Part shown: positions 1 to 7,489 of the stretch, in pieces
Position numbering within the stretch: position 1 is the stretch's first letter
How the letters are laid out: each line of letters begins with the position of its first letter
Assembly (NCBI GenBank): GCA_045617525.1
Contig: JAZLIT010000192.1
Span: forward strand, 1 to 8,786
DNA: 8,786 nt
Origin: JAZLIT01 sp045617525
GTDB taxonomy: Bacteria; Bacillota; Bacilli; Bacillales_A; Planococcaceae
Reading direction: 5' to 3'
Program-made: the position numbers and the translations under genes
Notes under the pieces: model-generated
Told to the model about the DNA's origin: nothing
Database searches by the model: none
The model's input: only the letters and a program-made list of their open reading frames with translations

Positions 1-131
1 TAGGTAGGGAAGCTAAGAGCGCGCTCGTCGTGAGCGCAACGCTTCCATGACCAGCATCCTGCTGGCCCTCGGGCCCACGGAGCTCCAATCAACGCCTTTC
101 GTGAGAAAGGGTGTACTGATATTAATGACTA
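1..131 (-). repeat. GC-rich structured intergenic repeat (element A), cut by window edge
   Basis: A GC-rich block in otherwise AT-rich DNA, carrying several hairpins. One is a nested stem with outer arms GGAAGC (8-13) and GCTTCC (41-46) and inner arms GCGCTC (21-26) and GAGCGC (32-37). The next is CCAGCA (51-56) with TGCTGG (60-65). A third is CCTTTC/GAAAGG around a 4-nt loop at 95-110. Positions 70-110 are the exact reverse complement of 8285-8325, and weaker similarity continues to about 131 (TAATGACTA at 123-131 matches 8265-8273 inverted). It lies just beyond the terminator of the rhodanese gene. From memory, the GTTGATTGGAG start on the minus strand recalls a dispersed intergenic repeat common in Bacillales genomes, but I cannot name the family. 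The left end is outside the window. The open frame across it on the minus strand is most likely not a gene. Confidence 0.8.
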
Positions 132-146
132 ATTTCTGGTACACCC
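109..146. repeat. 8-bp inverted repeat with 22-nt spacer
   Basis: GGGTGTAC at 109-116 and GTACACCC at 139-146 are exact inverted copies separated by 22 nt. The left arm overlaps the outer edge of element A. The other element has a related GTACAT sequence (8279-8284) but no second arm, so this stem is specific to the left copy. No T-run follows on either strand, so it is not an obvious terminator. Confidence 0.5.
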
Positions 147-164
147 CAACATTTGAGGTAGAAC

Positions 165-193
165 CCCAAAAAAGAGGCCAACTAAGACCTCTT
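165..193 (-). terminator. Rho-independent terminator of the mutS-to-rhodanese operon
   Basis: Read on the minus strand, AAGAGGTC (193-186) pairs with GGCCTCTT (179-172), with one T-G wobble and a 6-nt loop. A run of Ts corresponding to the As at 168-173 follows directly. It begins about 11 nt past the rhodanese stop codon. It is the only strong terminator seen downstream of the mutS promoter, so it probably ends the whole operon. Confidence 0.88.
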
Positions 194-203
194 CTGAACA
201 ATT

Positions 204-506
204 CTATTTAAATTCAAGCTCACCGTCGTACGACATCATGCCGCCTTCAAAGTTTATAACATCAAAACCTTGTTCAGCCAAAAATCCACATGCATTGGCA
301 CTACGCGCTCCTGCTTTACATACGACAATATATTCTTTTGATTCATCTAATTCGCTTATTCGAGTAGGGATTTGCGCTAACGGAATGTGCACAGCACCAG
401 GAATCATCCCATGCTCTACTTCAAAATCTTCTCGCACATCAATAATGTTTAAATCCTCGTTTGCATCGATTAATTGAATGATCTCATCTGCAGTTATAAT
501 TTTCAT
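204..506 (-). CDS. Single-domain rhodanese-like protein
   Basis: A 100-residue protein consisting of one rhodanese fold. Visible hallmarks are the early IIDVRE motif (residues 21-26), the HGMIPGAVHIPL segment (32-43), and the active loop CKAGAR with the likely catalytic Cys63 and a six-residue loop to Arg68. The C-terminal FEGGMMSYDGE segment is also typical. Proteins of this family carry sulfur as a cysteine persulfide; the six-residue loop suggests sulfurtransferase rather than phosphatase activity. The donor and acceptor cannot be read from sequence. There is no signal peptide or membrane segment, so it should be cytoplasmic. The ATG start has a good ribosome binding site (AAAGGAAGG, 7 nt upstream). 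It is the last gene of the operon, 68 nt after hfq, and is followed directly by a terminator. A link to tRNA or Fe-S sulfur chemistry through MiaA upstream would be speculation. Confidence 0.9.
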   Translation of the reverse strand: MKIITADEIIQLIDANEDLNIIDVREDFEVEHGMIPGAVHIPLAQIPTRISELDESKEYIVVCKAGARSANACGFLAEQGFDVINFEGGMMSYDGELEFK

Positions 507-574
507 TTTAAAACCTTCCTTTCAACTATACCTATTAGTATAAGTGAATGGACTTAAAACTACTAGTACATGAT

Positions 575-811
575 TTACGCTTCAGGTTCTTCTTCACTTG
601 TAAGAGAAATTTGCTTAGCCGGCACGAAAGTAGAGATTGCATGCTTATATATTAAGTTCTGCTTACCGTCTGATTCTAATAAAATTGTAAAGCTATCATA
701 TGATTTTACTAATCCTTTTAGTTGGAACCCGTTTAATAAAAATACCGTTACAAAAACGTTATTTTTACGCAAATAATTTAAGAATGTTTCTTGCAGATTG
801 ATCGATTTCAA
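575..811 (-). CDS. hfq: RNA chaperone Hfq
   Basis: A 78-residue Sm-like protein that closely follows Bacillus Hfq. The N-terminal helix has the proximal-face Gln7 (INLQ). The Sm1 strand region is VFVTVFLLNGFQLKG (residues 19-33), with Phe41 in SFTILLES. The Sm2 motif contains YKH (55-57) in LIYKHAIST. The family forms a hexameric ring that binds A/U-rich RNA and affects small RNAs and mRNA turnover; its role in Gram-positives is milder than in enterics. The C-terminus is short and acidic (TSEEEPEA), slightly longer than in B. subtilis (73 residues, from memory). The start codon is TTG: the frame has no upstream ATG, the protein aligns from this residue, and an AAGGGG site lies 8 nt upstream. 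It sits 79 nt after miaA, the standard Bacillales order, and is probably co-transcribed with it. Confidence 0.97.
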   Translation of the reverse strand: MKSINLQETFLNYLRKNNVFVTVFLLNGFQLKGLVKSYDSFTILLESDGKQNLIYKHAISTFVPAKQISLTSEEEPEA

Positions 812-825
812 TTAAAACGCCCCTT
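812..825 (-). promoter_or_regulatory. Ribosome binding site fixing the TTG start of hfq
   Basis: On the minus strand AAGGGG (825-820) lies 8 nt before TTG at 811-809. No in-frame ATG fits the conserved Hfq N-terminus, so this site supports the non-ATG start. Confidence 0.75.
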
Positions 826-890
826 TTCTTTTCTATATTAACTAATAATTCGTTATTATTCGAAAGAATCCTCCACGAATTTTGAAATAA

Positions 891-1787
891 CTAGAAAAAA
901 GTTTTAATTTCATCCCAATTATGTCCAATCCATAGAACGTTCATTTTATTGCGGAAGTAAGTAAGTTGACGTTTTGCATAGCGTCGAGAATTTTGTTTGA
1001 TAGCGTCTACTGTTTCTTCCTTTGTTGCTCTTTCATCAAAATAGGCATAAAACTCTTTATAGCCGATCGCTTTGATTGATTGAGCATCACGTATTCCGGC
1101 ATTATATAAGTCCGCTACCTCCGCTTCAAGTCCCTGTTCTAGCATACTATCCACGCGTCGATTTATTCGATCATAGAGAACTTCACGGTCAACATCCATA
1201 CCGATAATTAAATGATTGTATAGGGGTACATCGCCGCGATTATGTGCTTCATCTGCTTTTGAAGAACCCGCTAATTCAACCATTTCTAATGCACGGATTA
1301 CACGTCGCGTATTATTCGGATGAATCGTTTCTGCTGTTACAGGATCTACTTCCATCAATTTGGCGTGCATTGCATCTGGTCCAATTTTCTCTAGCTCGGC
1401 ATAGTAATCCAGGCGCGCTTGCTCATCCACTTTTTCTTCAGAAAACACAAAATCATACAGTACACTTTGGACGTATAATCCTGTTCCTCCAACGATGATT
1501 GGCATTTTTCCACGCGCTTGTATTTCTGCAATTTTTTCACGTACTATTCTTTGGTATTCTGCTACTGAAAAACTATCTGTCGGCTCTTTAAAACTCAATA
1601 AATGATGCGGAACCCCTTCCATTTCAGCCGTTGTAATTTTTGCAGTACCAATATCCATCTTTTTATAAATCTGCATCGAATCGCCGTTAATCACCTCTCC
1701 GTCGATTTCTTTTGCAAGCTTAATGCTAAGCGCCGTTTTACCTGACGCAGTTGGGCCAATTATCGCCACAACATCAATTTTCTTCAT
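891..1787 (-). CDS. miaA: tRNA dimethylallyltransferase MiaA
   Basis: A 298-residue enzyme that transfers a dimethylallyl group from DMAPP to N6 of A37 in tRNAs reading UNN codons, the first step toward i6A/ms2i6A. Motifs in order are the P-loop GPTASGKT (residues 11-18), which binds the pyrophosphate; DSMQIYKKMDIGTAK (36-50), with the conserved Asp36 and Gln39; and VGGTGLY (99-105), near the tRNA-binding region. A basic C-terminal segment, SRRYAKRQLTYFRNK, is characteristic of the family. Length is slightly below the B. subtilis protein (about 314, from memory), the difference lying in the C-terminal tail. The ATG at 1787 lies inside the last codons of the hydrolase gene (14-nt overlap) with only a weak ribosome binding site (GGTTAAAGACGA), so translation is probably coupled to the upstream gene. 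The partner enzyme miaB is not in the window. Confidence 0.97.
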   Translation of the reverse strand: MKKIDVVAIIGPTASGKTALSIKLAKEIDGEVINGDSMQIYKKMDIGTAKITTAEMEGVPHHLLSFKEPTDSFSVAEYQRIVREKIAEIQARGKMPIIVGGTGLYVQSVLYDFVFSEEKVDEQARLDYYAELEKIGPDAMHAKLMEVDPVTAETIHPNNTRRVIRALEMVELAGSSKADEAHNRGDVPLYNHLIIGMDVDREVLYDRINRRVDSMLEQGLEAEVADLYNAGIRDAQSIKAIGYKEFYAYFDERATKEETVDAIKQNSRRYAKRQLTYFRNKMNVLWIGHNWDEIKTFF

Positions 1788-2703
1788 TCGTCTTTAACCA
1801 CCGTATTACAACATCATAAACGTGCTGTTTATTTTTTTCGTTTAGTATTTCATGGCGCATATTTTCAAATATATAGACGCACATGTTTTCAATTCCTGAC
1901 TTTTTTAGCTCTTTTGCTACACGGTTGACACCTTTCCCAAAATCGCCAACTGGATCATCACTGCCCGACATGAAGAGAATGGGCAGATCTTGACGAATTT
2001 TCGCAATCTCCTGTGGCTTAGCAATTTGCAGAAGACCACCTGTTAAATCCACAAAAAATTGATTCGTCGAAATAAAGCCACATTGTGGATCATCAATATA
2101 TTTTTGTACTTCCAAAGGATCCGAACAAATCCAATCAAATGCTGTCGCCACATTTGAAATGCGTTTATTAAAGCTACCAAAACTTAAGGAATTCATCAGT
2201 AAACTTTGCACTTTAGGACCTTGTAGCCTCGAGAGTACTTTTGCAATCTGATGACCAACTACATGATGCGCAGTAGTTGCACCTGTTCCACAATAGATGG
2301 CCGCATGCATTTGATCGCTATAAAGCTGCGTAAAACGTCGGGCCAAAAACGACCCCATACTATGGCCAAAAAGTGTCAAAGGTAGCTCCTCCGTTTGCTG
2401 ACGGACGGTATTAATTACCTCATAAACATCCTGTACTACACGATTAAATCCATCCTTTTCTGCAAAAAAACCATACAATCCATCATTTTGCGTCACCGTA
2501 TTCCCATGCCCCCGATGATCATGTAGGGAAACAACATAACCTCCCGCACAGATCATTCGAGCAAATTCCTCATAGCGTCCGGAATGCTCTGCCATCCCAT
2601 GCAAAATGTGAAAGTGCCCGATTGCCTTTTCAGCAGGCTTAAATGTTGTCACAAAAATCTCATGACCATCTGACATTGCAATAAATTGTTCATGTTTATC
2701 CAA
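1774..2703 (-). CDS. Alpha/beta hydrolase, monoacylglycerol lipase/lysophospholipase-like
   Basis: A 309-residue serine hydrolase of the Hydrolase_4 (PldB/monoglyceride lipase-like) type. It has the oxyanion-hole HGMAEHSGRY motif (residues 35-44), the DHRGHG segment (62-67), the nucleophile elbow GHSMG (113-117) with Ser115, an acid-loop SGSDDPVG (246-253) with Asp250 as the likely triad acid, and His284 in NMRHEILNE. Members hydrolyse ester bonds of monoacylglycerols or lysophospholipids; the actual substrate cannot be read from sequence. There is no signal peptide or transmembrane segment, so it should be cytoplasmic. The start is TTG at 2703, supported by AAGGGGTGG just upstream; the next in-frame ATG (residue 10) has no comparable site and would remove part of the first strand. 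It sits 22 nt after mutL and overlaps miaA by 14 nt, so it is firmly within the operon, though no functional tie to mismatch repair is evident. Confidence 0.9.
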   Translation of the reverse strand: MDKHEQFIAMSDGHEIFVTTFKPAEKAIGHFHILHGMAEHSGRYEEFARMICAGGYVVSLHDHRGHGNTVTQNDGLYGFFAEKDGFNRVVQDVYEVINTVRQQTEELPLTLFGHSMGSFLARRFTQLYSDQMHAAIYCGTGATTAHHVVGHQIAKVLSRLQGPKVQSLLMNSLSFGSFNKRISNVATAFDWICSDPLEVQKYIDDPQCGFISTNQFFVDLTGGLLQIAKPQEIAKIRQDLPILFMSGSDDPVGDFGKGVNRVAKELKKSGIENMCVYIFENMRHEILNEKNKQHVYDVVIRWLKTNEEN

Positions 2704-2717
2704 TCAAACCACCCCTT
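2704..2717 (-). promoter_or_regulatory. Ribosome binding site fixing the TTG start of the hydrolase gene
   Basis: On the minus strand AAGGGGTGG (2717-2709) precedes TTG at 2703-2701, with 8 nt between AAGGGG and the start. The internal ATG at codon 10 has no such site. Confidence 0.7.
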
Positions 2718-2725
2718 GTCCTGAG

Positions 2726-4657
2726 TTACATAACACGTTTAAACATTTTCTCGACTTCATATGACGAAAAATGAATGAGTACAGGACGGCCATGTGGACA
2801 GGTAAATGGATTATCTGCTTCACGTAAATCATGGATTAAGCGTTCCATTTGTTCCCTCGTGAGGAAGTGATTCGCCTTAATCGATTTTTTACAGCTCATC
2901 ATAATCGCAGCAGCTTCACGTAGTTTTTTAATATCCGTCCGACGCGTTTTTAATACCTGTTCGATTAATTCCTCTATTATTTCCTGTTCTAAACCTTGTG
3001 GGAACCAAGTCGGATATTCACGTACAACAAAACTCGACTGGCCAAATTCTTCTAAATAAACGCCGACTTCCTCTAATGCATGACGATGCTCCATTAAATT
3101 AAGCGCTTCGTCAGCTGAATAATGGAAGGTTAAAGGTAATAACAATGCTTGGCGCTCATTTGGATTAACCTCGCCAACCTTTTCACGGAAGTACTCATAT
3201 TTAATCCGCTCCTGGGCCGCATGCTGATCGATTAAATAAAAGCCATCTTCCATTTGCGCAACTATATACGTTCCATGAATTTGACCGACAACTTCTAAAT
3301 CAGGGAATTTTTCCTTTTCCGTCATCATTTCTTCATCAGGTTCAACTGCAAATTCGTCTTCATAAGTTGGCGTGAATGACTCAGCAGGCTCGGAAATGAT
3401 TATAGGTGAAGACATTTGCACTTCCAGCGGATTTTCTTCAACTGTCGGCTCCTCCGGTACTGCTGGGATAATAACTCGCGTATGCTGTACTGGATTTGGA
3501 TAATTTGTTATTGGTGCAGGTCCTAGCTTAGTTGGCGGTACTTCTTCTGTTAACTGCTGTGCCAGGTCATGTAATTTTTGCTCATTTAGGGTCGGCTGTT
3601 TCTGCTTCCAAATTGATAATTGCTCACGATCGACACGTACTGGCTTTTCCTTTTTCTCTGCTAATGGGACTCGTGCAGTTGCTCGAATTGCTTGATTAAT
3701 TGATTGCTCGATAAGCGATAACAGTTCAGGCTCCTTACTCAAACGAACCTGATGCTTCGCCGGATGCACGTTGACATCGGTTAATTGCGGATCTGCCTCA
3801 ATATAAAGGACAGCGATTGGAAAACGCTCAATCGGTAAATACGTATGATACGCGTCCACAATGGCCTTTTGCACAAGGTAATGTTTGACCCAGCGACCGT
3901 TGACGAACAGAGAAATATAATTTTTGGAAGCGCGCGTCACTTCTGGCACTGTTGCATAGCCTCGTACTTTATAGTCATTGTTTTCACCTTGGAACGGAAT
4001 CATTTTTTGCGCATTGAAATTCCCATAAATCGCACCAAGCACCTGTTGGATATTACCTCGTCCATTCGTGTTGAGCAGCGTTTGACCATTATGGACAAGC
4101 TTGATTGCCACACCTGGATAGCCAAGTGCAATACGATTTAAAAAATCAATCGAATGACTTAATTCAGTCTGCACTGTTTTTAAATATTTTAGGCGCGCAG
4201 GTGTATTAAAAAATAGCTGTGCTACCTTAATATCTGTGCCTTGTCTAAGCGGTGCGGGCTTTTCTTCGCGCACATGGCCGCCTTCTAAATAAAGCTCCAG
4301 ACCACTTTCGCCATTTGACGTGCGCAGTGTTAATTTAGAAACCGAGGCAATAGAGGCAAGTGCCTCACCACGGAACCCAAGCGTACGTATCCGGAATAAG
4401 TCTTGCTCCTTTTCAATTTTTGAAGTAGCATGGCGGGCAAATGATTTTCGTGCATCCTCCTCGTCCATCCCACTTCCATTATCGATCACTTGAATCGAAC
4501 TTAATCCTGCTTCTTCTAGAAAAACTTCAATCGAAGTACTTCCAGCATCAATCGCGTTCTCCACAAGTTCCTTGACGACTGAGGCTGGGCGCTCTACTAC
4601 TTCTCCGGCCGCGATTTTATTCGACAGCCATTCGTCCATAATATGAATTTTACCCAT
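2726..4657 (-). CDS. mutL: DNA mismatch repair protein MutL (endonuclease type)
   Basis: A 643-residue MutL. The N-terminal GHKL ATPase shows ELVENAIDAG (residues 30-39, Asn34 as the probable Mg ligand), DNGSGM (59-64) and GFRGEAL (94-100). The transducer domain follows, with NVHPAKHQVRLS near residue 310. Residues of about 330-455 form a Pro/Glu-rich linker that is not conserved. The C-terminal dimerisation domain carries the endonuclease motif DQHAAQERIKYE (477-488), a metal-site Cys589 (SCKK) and CPHGR (620-624). This shows the latent nicking endonuclease found in organisms without MutH. QALLLP at 503-508 matches the position of the beta-clamp-binding motif described for B. subtilis MutL. 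Length is close to the B. subtilis protein (627, from memory). ATG at 4657 is preceded by GGGAGG that overlaps the mutS stop codon, so translation is likely coupled to mutS. Confidence 0.98.
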   Translation of the reverse strand: MGKIHIMDEWLSNKIAAGEVVERPASVVKELVENAIDAGSTSIEVFLEEAGLSSIQVIDNGSGMDEEDARKSFARHATSKIEKEQDLFRIRTLGFRGEALASIASVSKLTLRTSNGESGLELYLEGGHVREEKPAPLRQGTDIKVAQLFFNTPARLKYLKTVQTELSHSIDFLNRIALGYPGVAIKLVHNGQTLLNTNGRGNIQQVLGAIYGNFNAQKMIPFQGENNDYKVRGYATVPEVTRASKNYISLFVNGRWVKHYLVQKAIVDAYHTYLPIERFPIAVLYIEADPQLTDVNVHPAKHQVRLSKEPELLSLIEQSINQAIRATARVPLAEKKEKPVRVDREQLSIWKQKQPTLNEQKLHDLAQQLTEEVPPTKLGPAPITNYPNPVQHTRVIIPAVPEEPTVEENPLEVQMSSPIIISEPAESFTPTYEDEFAVEPDEEMMTEKEKFPDLEVVGQIHGTYIVAQMEDGFYLIDQHAAQERIKYEYFREKVGEVNPNERQALLLPLTFHYSADEALNLMEHRHALEEVGVYLEEFGQSSFVVREYPTWFPQGLEQEIIEELIEQVLKTRRTDIKKLREAAAIMMSCKKSIKANHFLTREQMERLIHDLREADNPFTCPHGRPVLIHFSSYEVEKMFKRVM

Positions 4658-4669
4658 TTAAATGCCTCC

Positions 4670-7357
4670 CTATTTATTCGATAAAAGTTTTTGTTGTAGC
4701 TCATATAACAGGGTCATCGCCTGAATCGGCGTCGTACCCATAACATTTAATTTCGATACCGCGTCCAAAACTTCTTTTTCTGCTGCTGAAATTTCTGGCG
4801 TGTTTACATCAAATAAAGACAGTTGCAGTGATGCGTCCTCGGCAATACTTTGCGCCTGAATCGGCGGCGTAGCAATTGCTTCCATTACTTCAGCTGGTGC
4901 TGAACTTATTGGCGCTTCTGCCTCATCTCGTTGCATAGAAACTTCAGAAATTGGCTGATAAGATGCCTTACCACCGTTATGCTGCTGGGCCTCAAATGAT
5001 TCAAGTAACACACGTGCACGCTGTAAAATTTCTGCTGGCATATTGGCAAGTTCCGCCACATGTACACCGTAACTCTTATCCGCCGCTCCAGCCTTCACTT
5101 TATGCAGGAATACGACCTTACCGTGTTGCTCCGTCGCGCTAACATGGACATTTTTCAGTCGTGCCAATTCATTCTCTAAATCCGTCAATTCATGATAATG
5201 CGTAGAGAACAGCGTATTAGCGCCAATTTGCTCATGAATATATTCCATCATCGCCTGCGCTAAGCTCATTCCATCATACGTAGATGTCCCACGACCAATT
5301 TCATCAAAGAGCATTAAACTGTTTTTCGTGGCATGCGTAATAGCGTGCTGTGATTCAATCATTTCAACCATGAATGTTGATTGGCCTGCTGCTAAATCAT
5401 CAGCTGCCCCAATACGTGTGAAAATTTGATCTGTAATTGGGAGTTCTGCTACTTCTGCAGGTACATAACAACCCATTTGCGCTAGCACGACAATAAGTGC
5501 AACCTGTCGCATATACGTACTTTTACCGGACATATTTGGCCCCGTAATGAGCATCATATTTTTTTCATCAGATAGTATACAATCATTTGGTACATATTGC
5601 TGTTTATTCAGCATTTTTTCAACTACTGGATGACGTCCATTAATAATGTTCAGCGCACGTCCCTCATGGAATGTAGGCTTTGTGAAACGGTATTTCTCTG
5701 TCACCGTAGCAAAGCTTACATACACATCAAGCTCACTTATTTCAGCTGCTAACGCTTGTACACGGGGAATAAACGTCTTTAACTGCTCACGTAATTCCAC
5801 AAATAACTCATATTCTAACGCGAGGCTCTGTTCCTCTGCATTTAAAATTAGCGCTTCTTTTTCTTTTAACTCTTCGGTAATAAAACGCTCCGCATTGGCT
5901 AATGTTTGCTTGCGGTCATAGCGCGAGAGGTCTGCAGTCGCAAGATGTGATTTCGTGATTTCTATATAGTAACCAAAAATTCGGTTGTAGCCTATTTTTA
6001 AATTTTTTATGCCTGATAATTCACGTTCCTTCTGTTCAAGGCTCGCAATCCAATCCTTCCCATTACGCGAGGCATCACGGTATTCATCAAGGCGCTCATT
6101 AAAGCCATCGCGAATAACGTCACCCTCTTTAATTGAAATCGGGGGATGATCTGTAATTGCCGTAGCTAGTAGCTGTTCAATTGCTTCACATGGATCAAGT
6201 TTATTCCCTAGCTCTGCTAAAGACGCTTTACCACTCGATTGTAGTTTAGCCTTGATCGCTGGTACCTGACGTAAAGACTCACGTAATTGCGCTAAATCTC
6301 GCCCACCTACCGAACCAAATGCAACACGCCCTGCTAAACGCTCTAAATCATAAACCTGCTTTAATGCTTCCTGTAGCTCTTGACGCACAAAATATTCATC
6401 AAGGAGATCTGTTACAATGTCTAGACGTTGCTCAATCGCAGCGCGACTAGCTAACGGCTGATGTAGCCATTGCTTCAGCTTACGACCACCCATTGCCGTA
6501 ACAGTTTCGTCGAGTAGCCATAATAAAGTGCCCTTTTGATCTGCACCACGAATTGATTGGATAAGCTCTAAATTGCGCTTTGAGTTCGTGTCGATGCGTA
6601 AAAAATACTTTGCCTCGCTATAAGTGAAGCTTTGAATATGTGAAAGTGAACGCATCTGCGTAAGTTCTACGTAGTAAAGAAGGCGTTTGGCCGTCGCTTG
6701 TAAGCTTACTGGCAAGGAATTAACATATCCAGTAGCCTTGTCATCTTGCATTTCATGTTCCTCAATCGATAAAACAATGCCTACATTGCTTGCCATCTCC
6801 GCAATCAGTAAGTACAGTTGCTCTGTTACGATACATTCGCGAATATTATAGGATTGAAGCTGTGCAATCAGCTGTTTTTCGGTACCTTCGATTAACTCTG
6901 CCTTTGCCTCACCTGTCGATACATCTAAATACGCAAGGGCAATTTCTCCAGAATCTAACTGCTCAGCGCTCGCTAAATAATGATTCGTCTTGCCATCAAT
7001 TGTTTTACCTTCCATGATTGTCCCAGGTGTAATAAGCTGAACAACCTCACGCTTTACAACACCTTTTGCAGTTTTTGGATCCTCTGTTTGCTCGCAAATC
7101 GCAACTTTATAGCCCTTTGCAACAAGTGTTTCAATATATCCTTTCGCAGCATGATGTGGCACACCACACATTGGAATTGGATTATCTGTATTGCCTGCAC
7201 GTGCAGTTAATGTAATTTCTAGAATCTGTGACGCTTTAATGGCATCATCAAAAAATAACTCATAAAAGTCACCTAATCTATAAAATAAAAAGGCGTCCTC
7301 GTATTCTTTTTTTACTTCTAAATATTGAATCATCATTGGTGTATATGTAATCGTCAT
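4670..7357 (-). CDS. mutS: DNA mismatch repair protein MutS
   Basis: An 895-residue MutS1 that recognises base mismatches and small loops and recruits MutL. The mismatch-reading Phe-x-Glu is F31-Y32-E33 in LGDFYELFF. The connector, lever and clamp domains fill the middle. The C-terminal ABC-type ATPase has Walker A GPNMSGKST (606-614), the Q-loop/signature region with GRGTST (688-693), Walker B LMLFDE (681-686) and the switch His in STHYHE (718-723). QLSLF at 845-849 matches the beta-clamp-binding consensus, and a helical C-terminal tail follows that would serve tetramerisation. It is somewhat longer than B. subtilis MutS (about 858, from memory); the extra length is in the Ala/Pro-rich stretch at about 800-840. 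The ATG start has GAGGGG 5 nt upstream, and the N-terminus (TYTPMMIQYL) aligns with the family. An extended -10 promoter lies about 34 nt upstream. Confidence 0.98.
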   Translation of the reverse strand: MTITYTPMMIQYLEVKKEYEDAFLFYRLGDFYELFFDDAIKASQILEITLTARAGNTDNPIPMCGVPHHAAKGYIETLVAKGYKVAICEQTEDPKTAKGVVKREVVQLITPGTIMEGKTIDGKTNHYLASAEQLDSGEIALAYLDVSTGEAKAELIEGTEKQLIAQLQSYNIRECIVTEQLYLLIAEMASNVGIVLSIEEHEMQDDKATGYVNSLPVSLQATAKRLLYYVELTQMRSLSHIQSFTYSEAKYFLRIDTNSKRNLELIQSIRGADQKGTLLWLLDETVTAMGGRKLKQWLHQPLASRAAIEQRLDIVTDLLDEYFVRQELQEALKQVYDLERLAGRVAFGSVGGRDLAQLRESLRQVPAIKAKLQSSGKASLAELGNKLDPCEAIEQLLATAITDHPPISIKEGDVIRDGFNERLDEYRDASRNGKDWIASLEQKERELSGIKNLKIGYNRIFGYYIEITKSHLATADLSRYDRKQTLANAERFITEELKEKEALILNAEEQSLALEYELFVELREQLKTFIPRVQALAAEISELDVYVSFATVTEKYRFTKPTFHEGRALNIINGRHPVVEKMLNKQQYVPNDCILSDEKNMMLITGPNMSGKSTYMRQVALIVVLAQMGCYVPAEVAELPITDQIFTRIGAADDLAAGQSTFMVEMIESQHAITHATKNSLMLFDEIGRGTSTYDGMSLAQAMMEYIHEQIGANTLFSTHYHELTDLENELARLKNVHVSATEQHGKVVFLHKVKAGAADKSYGVHVAELANMPAEILQRARVLLESFEAQQHNGGKASYQPISEVSMQRDEAEAPISSAPAEVMEAIATPPIQAQSIAEDASLQLSLFDVNTPEISAAEKEVLDAVSKLNVMGTTPIQAMTLLYELQQKLLSNK

Positions 7358-7390
7358 ACTTTCCCCTCGCTTAAATCGTTTGTGTATTCC

Positions 7391-7399
7391 ATTATACCA
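7391..7399 (-). promoter_or_regulatory. Extended -10 promoter for the mutS operon
   Basis: On the minus strand TGGTATAAT (7399-7391) is a perfect extended -10 element (TGnTATAAT). No good -35 hexamer lies 16-18 nt upstream, as expected for this promoter class. Transcription would start near 7384, giving a leader of under 30 nt with the mutS ribosome binding site (7368-7363). It begins immediately after the cotE terminator, which suggests the mutS operon is expressed in vegetative cells independently of cotE. Confidence 0.65.
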
Positions 7400-7404
7400 A
7401 ATGA

Positions 7405-7450
7405 AATGAAAATAGCGCCTTTCGGAATTATAGGAATTCTCAAAAGGCGC
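7405..7450 (-). terminator. Rho-independent terminator of cotE
   Basis: On the minus strand GCGCCTTT (7450-7443) pairs exactly with AAAGGCGC (7422-7415). An inner 5-bp stem (GAATT 7439-7435 with AATTC 7429-7425) sits inside it. TATTTTCATTT follows. It lies 39 nt past the cotE stop codon and separates cotE from the mutS promoter. The T-run is interrupted, so some read-through is possible. Confidence 0.75.
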
Positions 7451-7489
7451 AAATATGAAATTATTTACTTTTTAACTTTATTCTCAGGT

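Noticed and set aside
1..110. CRISPR-like or tRNA-like structure in the GC-rich repeat
   Set aside because: No regular direct repeats with spacers, and the hairpins do not form a cloverleaf or contain T-loop consensus.
238..477. Plus-strand open frame opposite the rhodanese gene
   Set aside because: Shadow of a well-supported minus-strand gene, with no plausible protein features.
507..574. Possible promoter between hfq and the rhodanese gene (TATACT, TATAGT)
   Set aside because: No -35 element at a workable distance for either hexamer.
570..776. Plus-strand 68-codon frame opposite hfq
   Set aside because: Fully antisense to conserved hfq; no ribosome binding site or family resemblance.
844..860. 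AATAAT/ATTATT hairpin in the miaA-hfq gap as a possible terminator
   Set aside because: The stem is entirely A-T and no T-run follows on the minus strand, so it should be too weak to terminate.
1244..1498. Plus-strand frame opposite miaA
   Set aside because: Antisense shadow; the minus strand has all MiaA motifs intact.
3845..4141. Plus-strand 98-codon frame opposite mutL
   Set aside because: Antisense shadow over the conserved transducer domain.
4951..7210. Several plus-strand frames opposite mutS
   Set aside because: All overlap conserved MutS coding sequence and show no recognisable domains.
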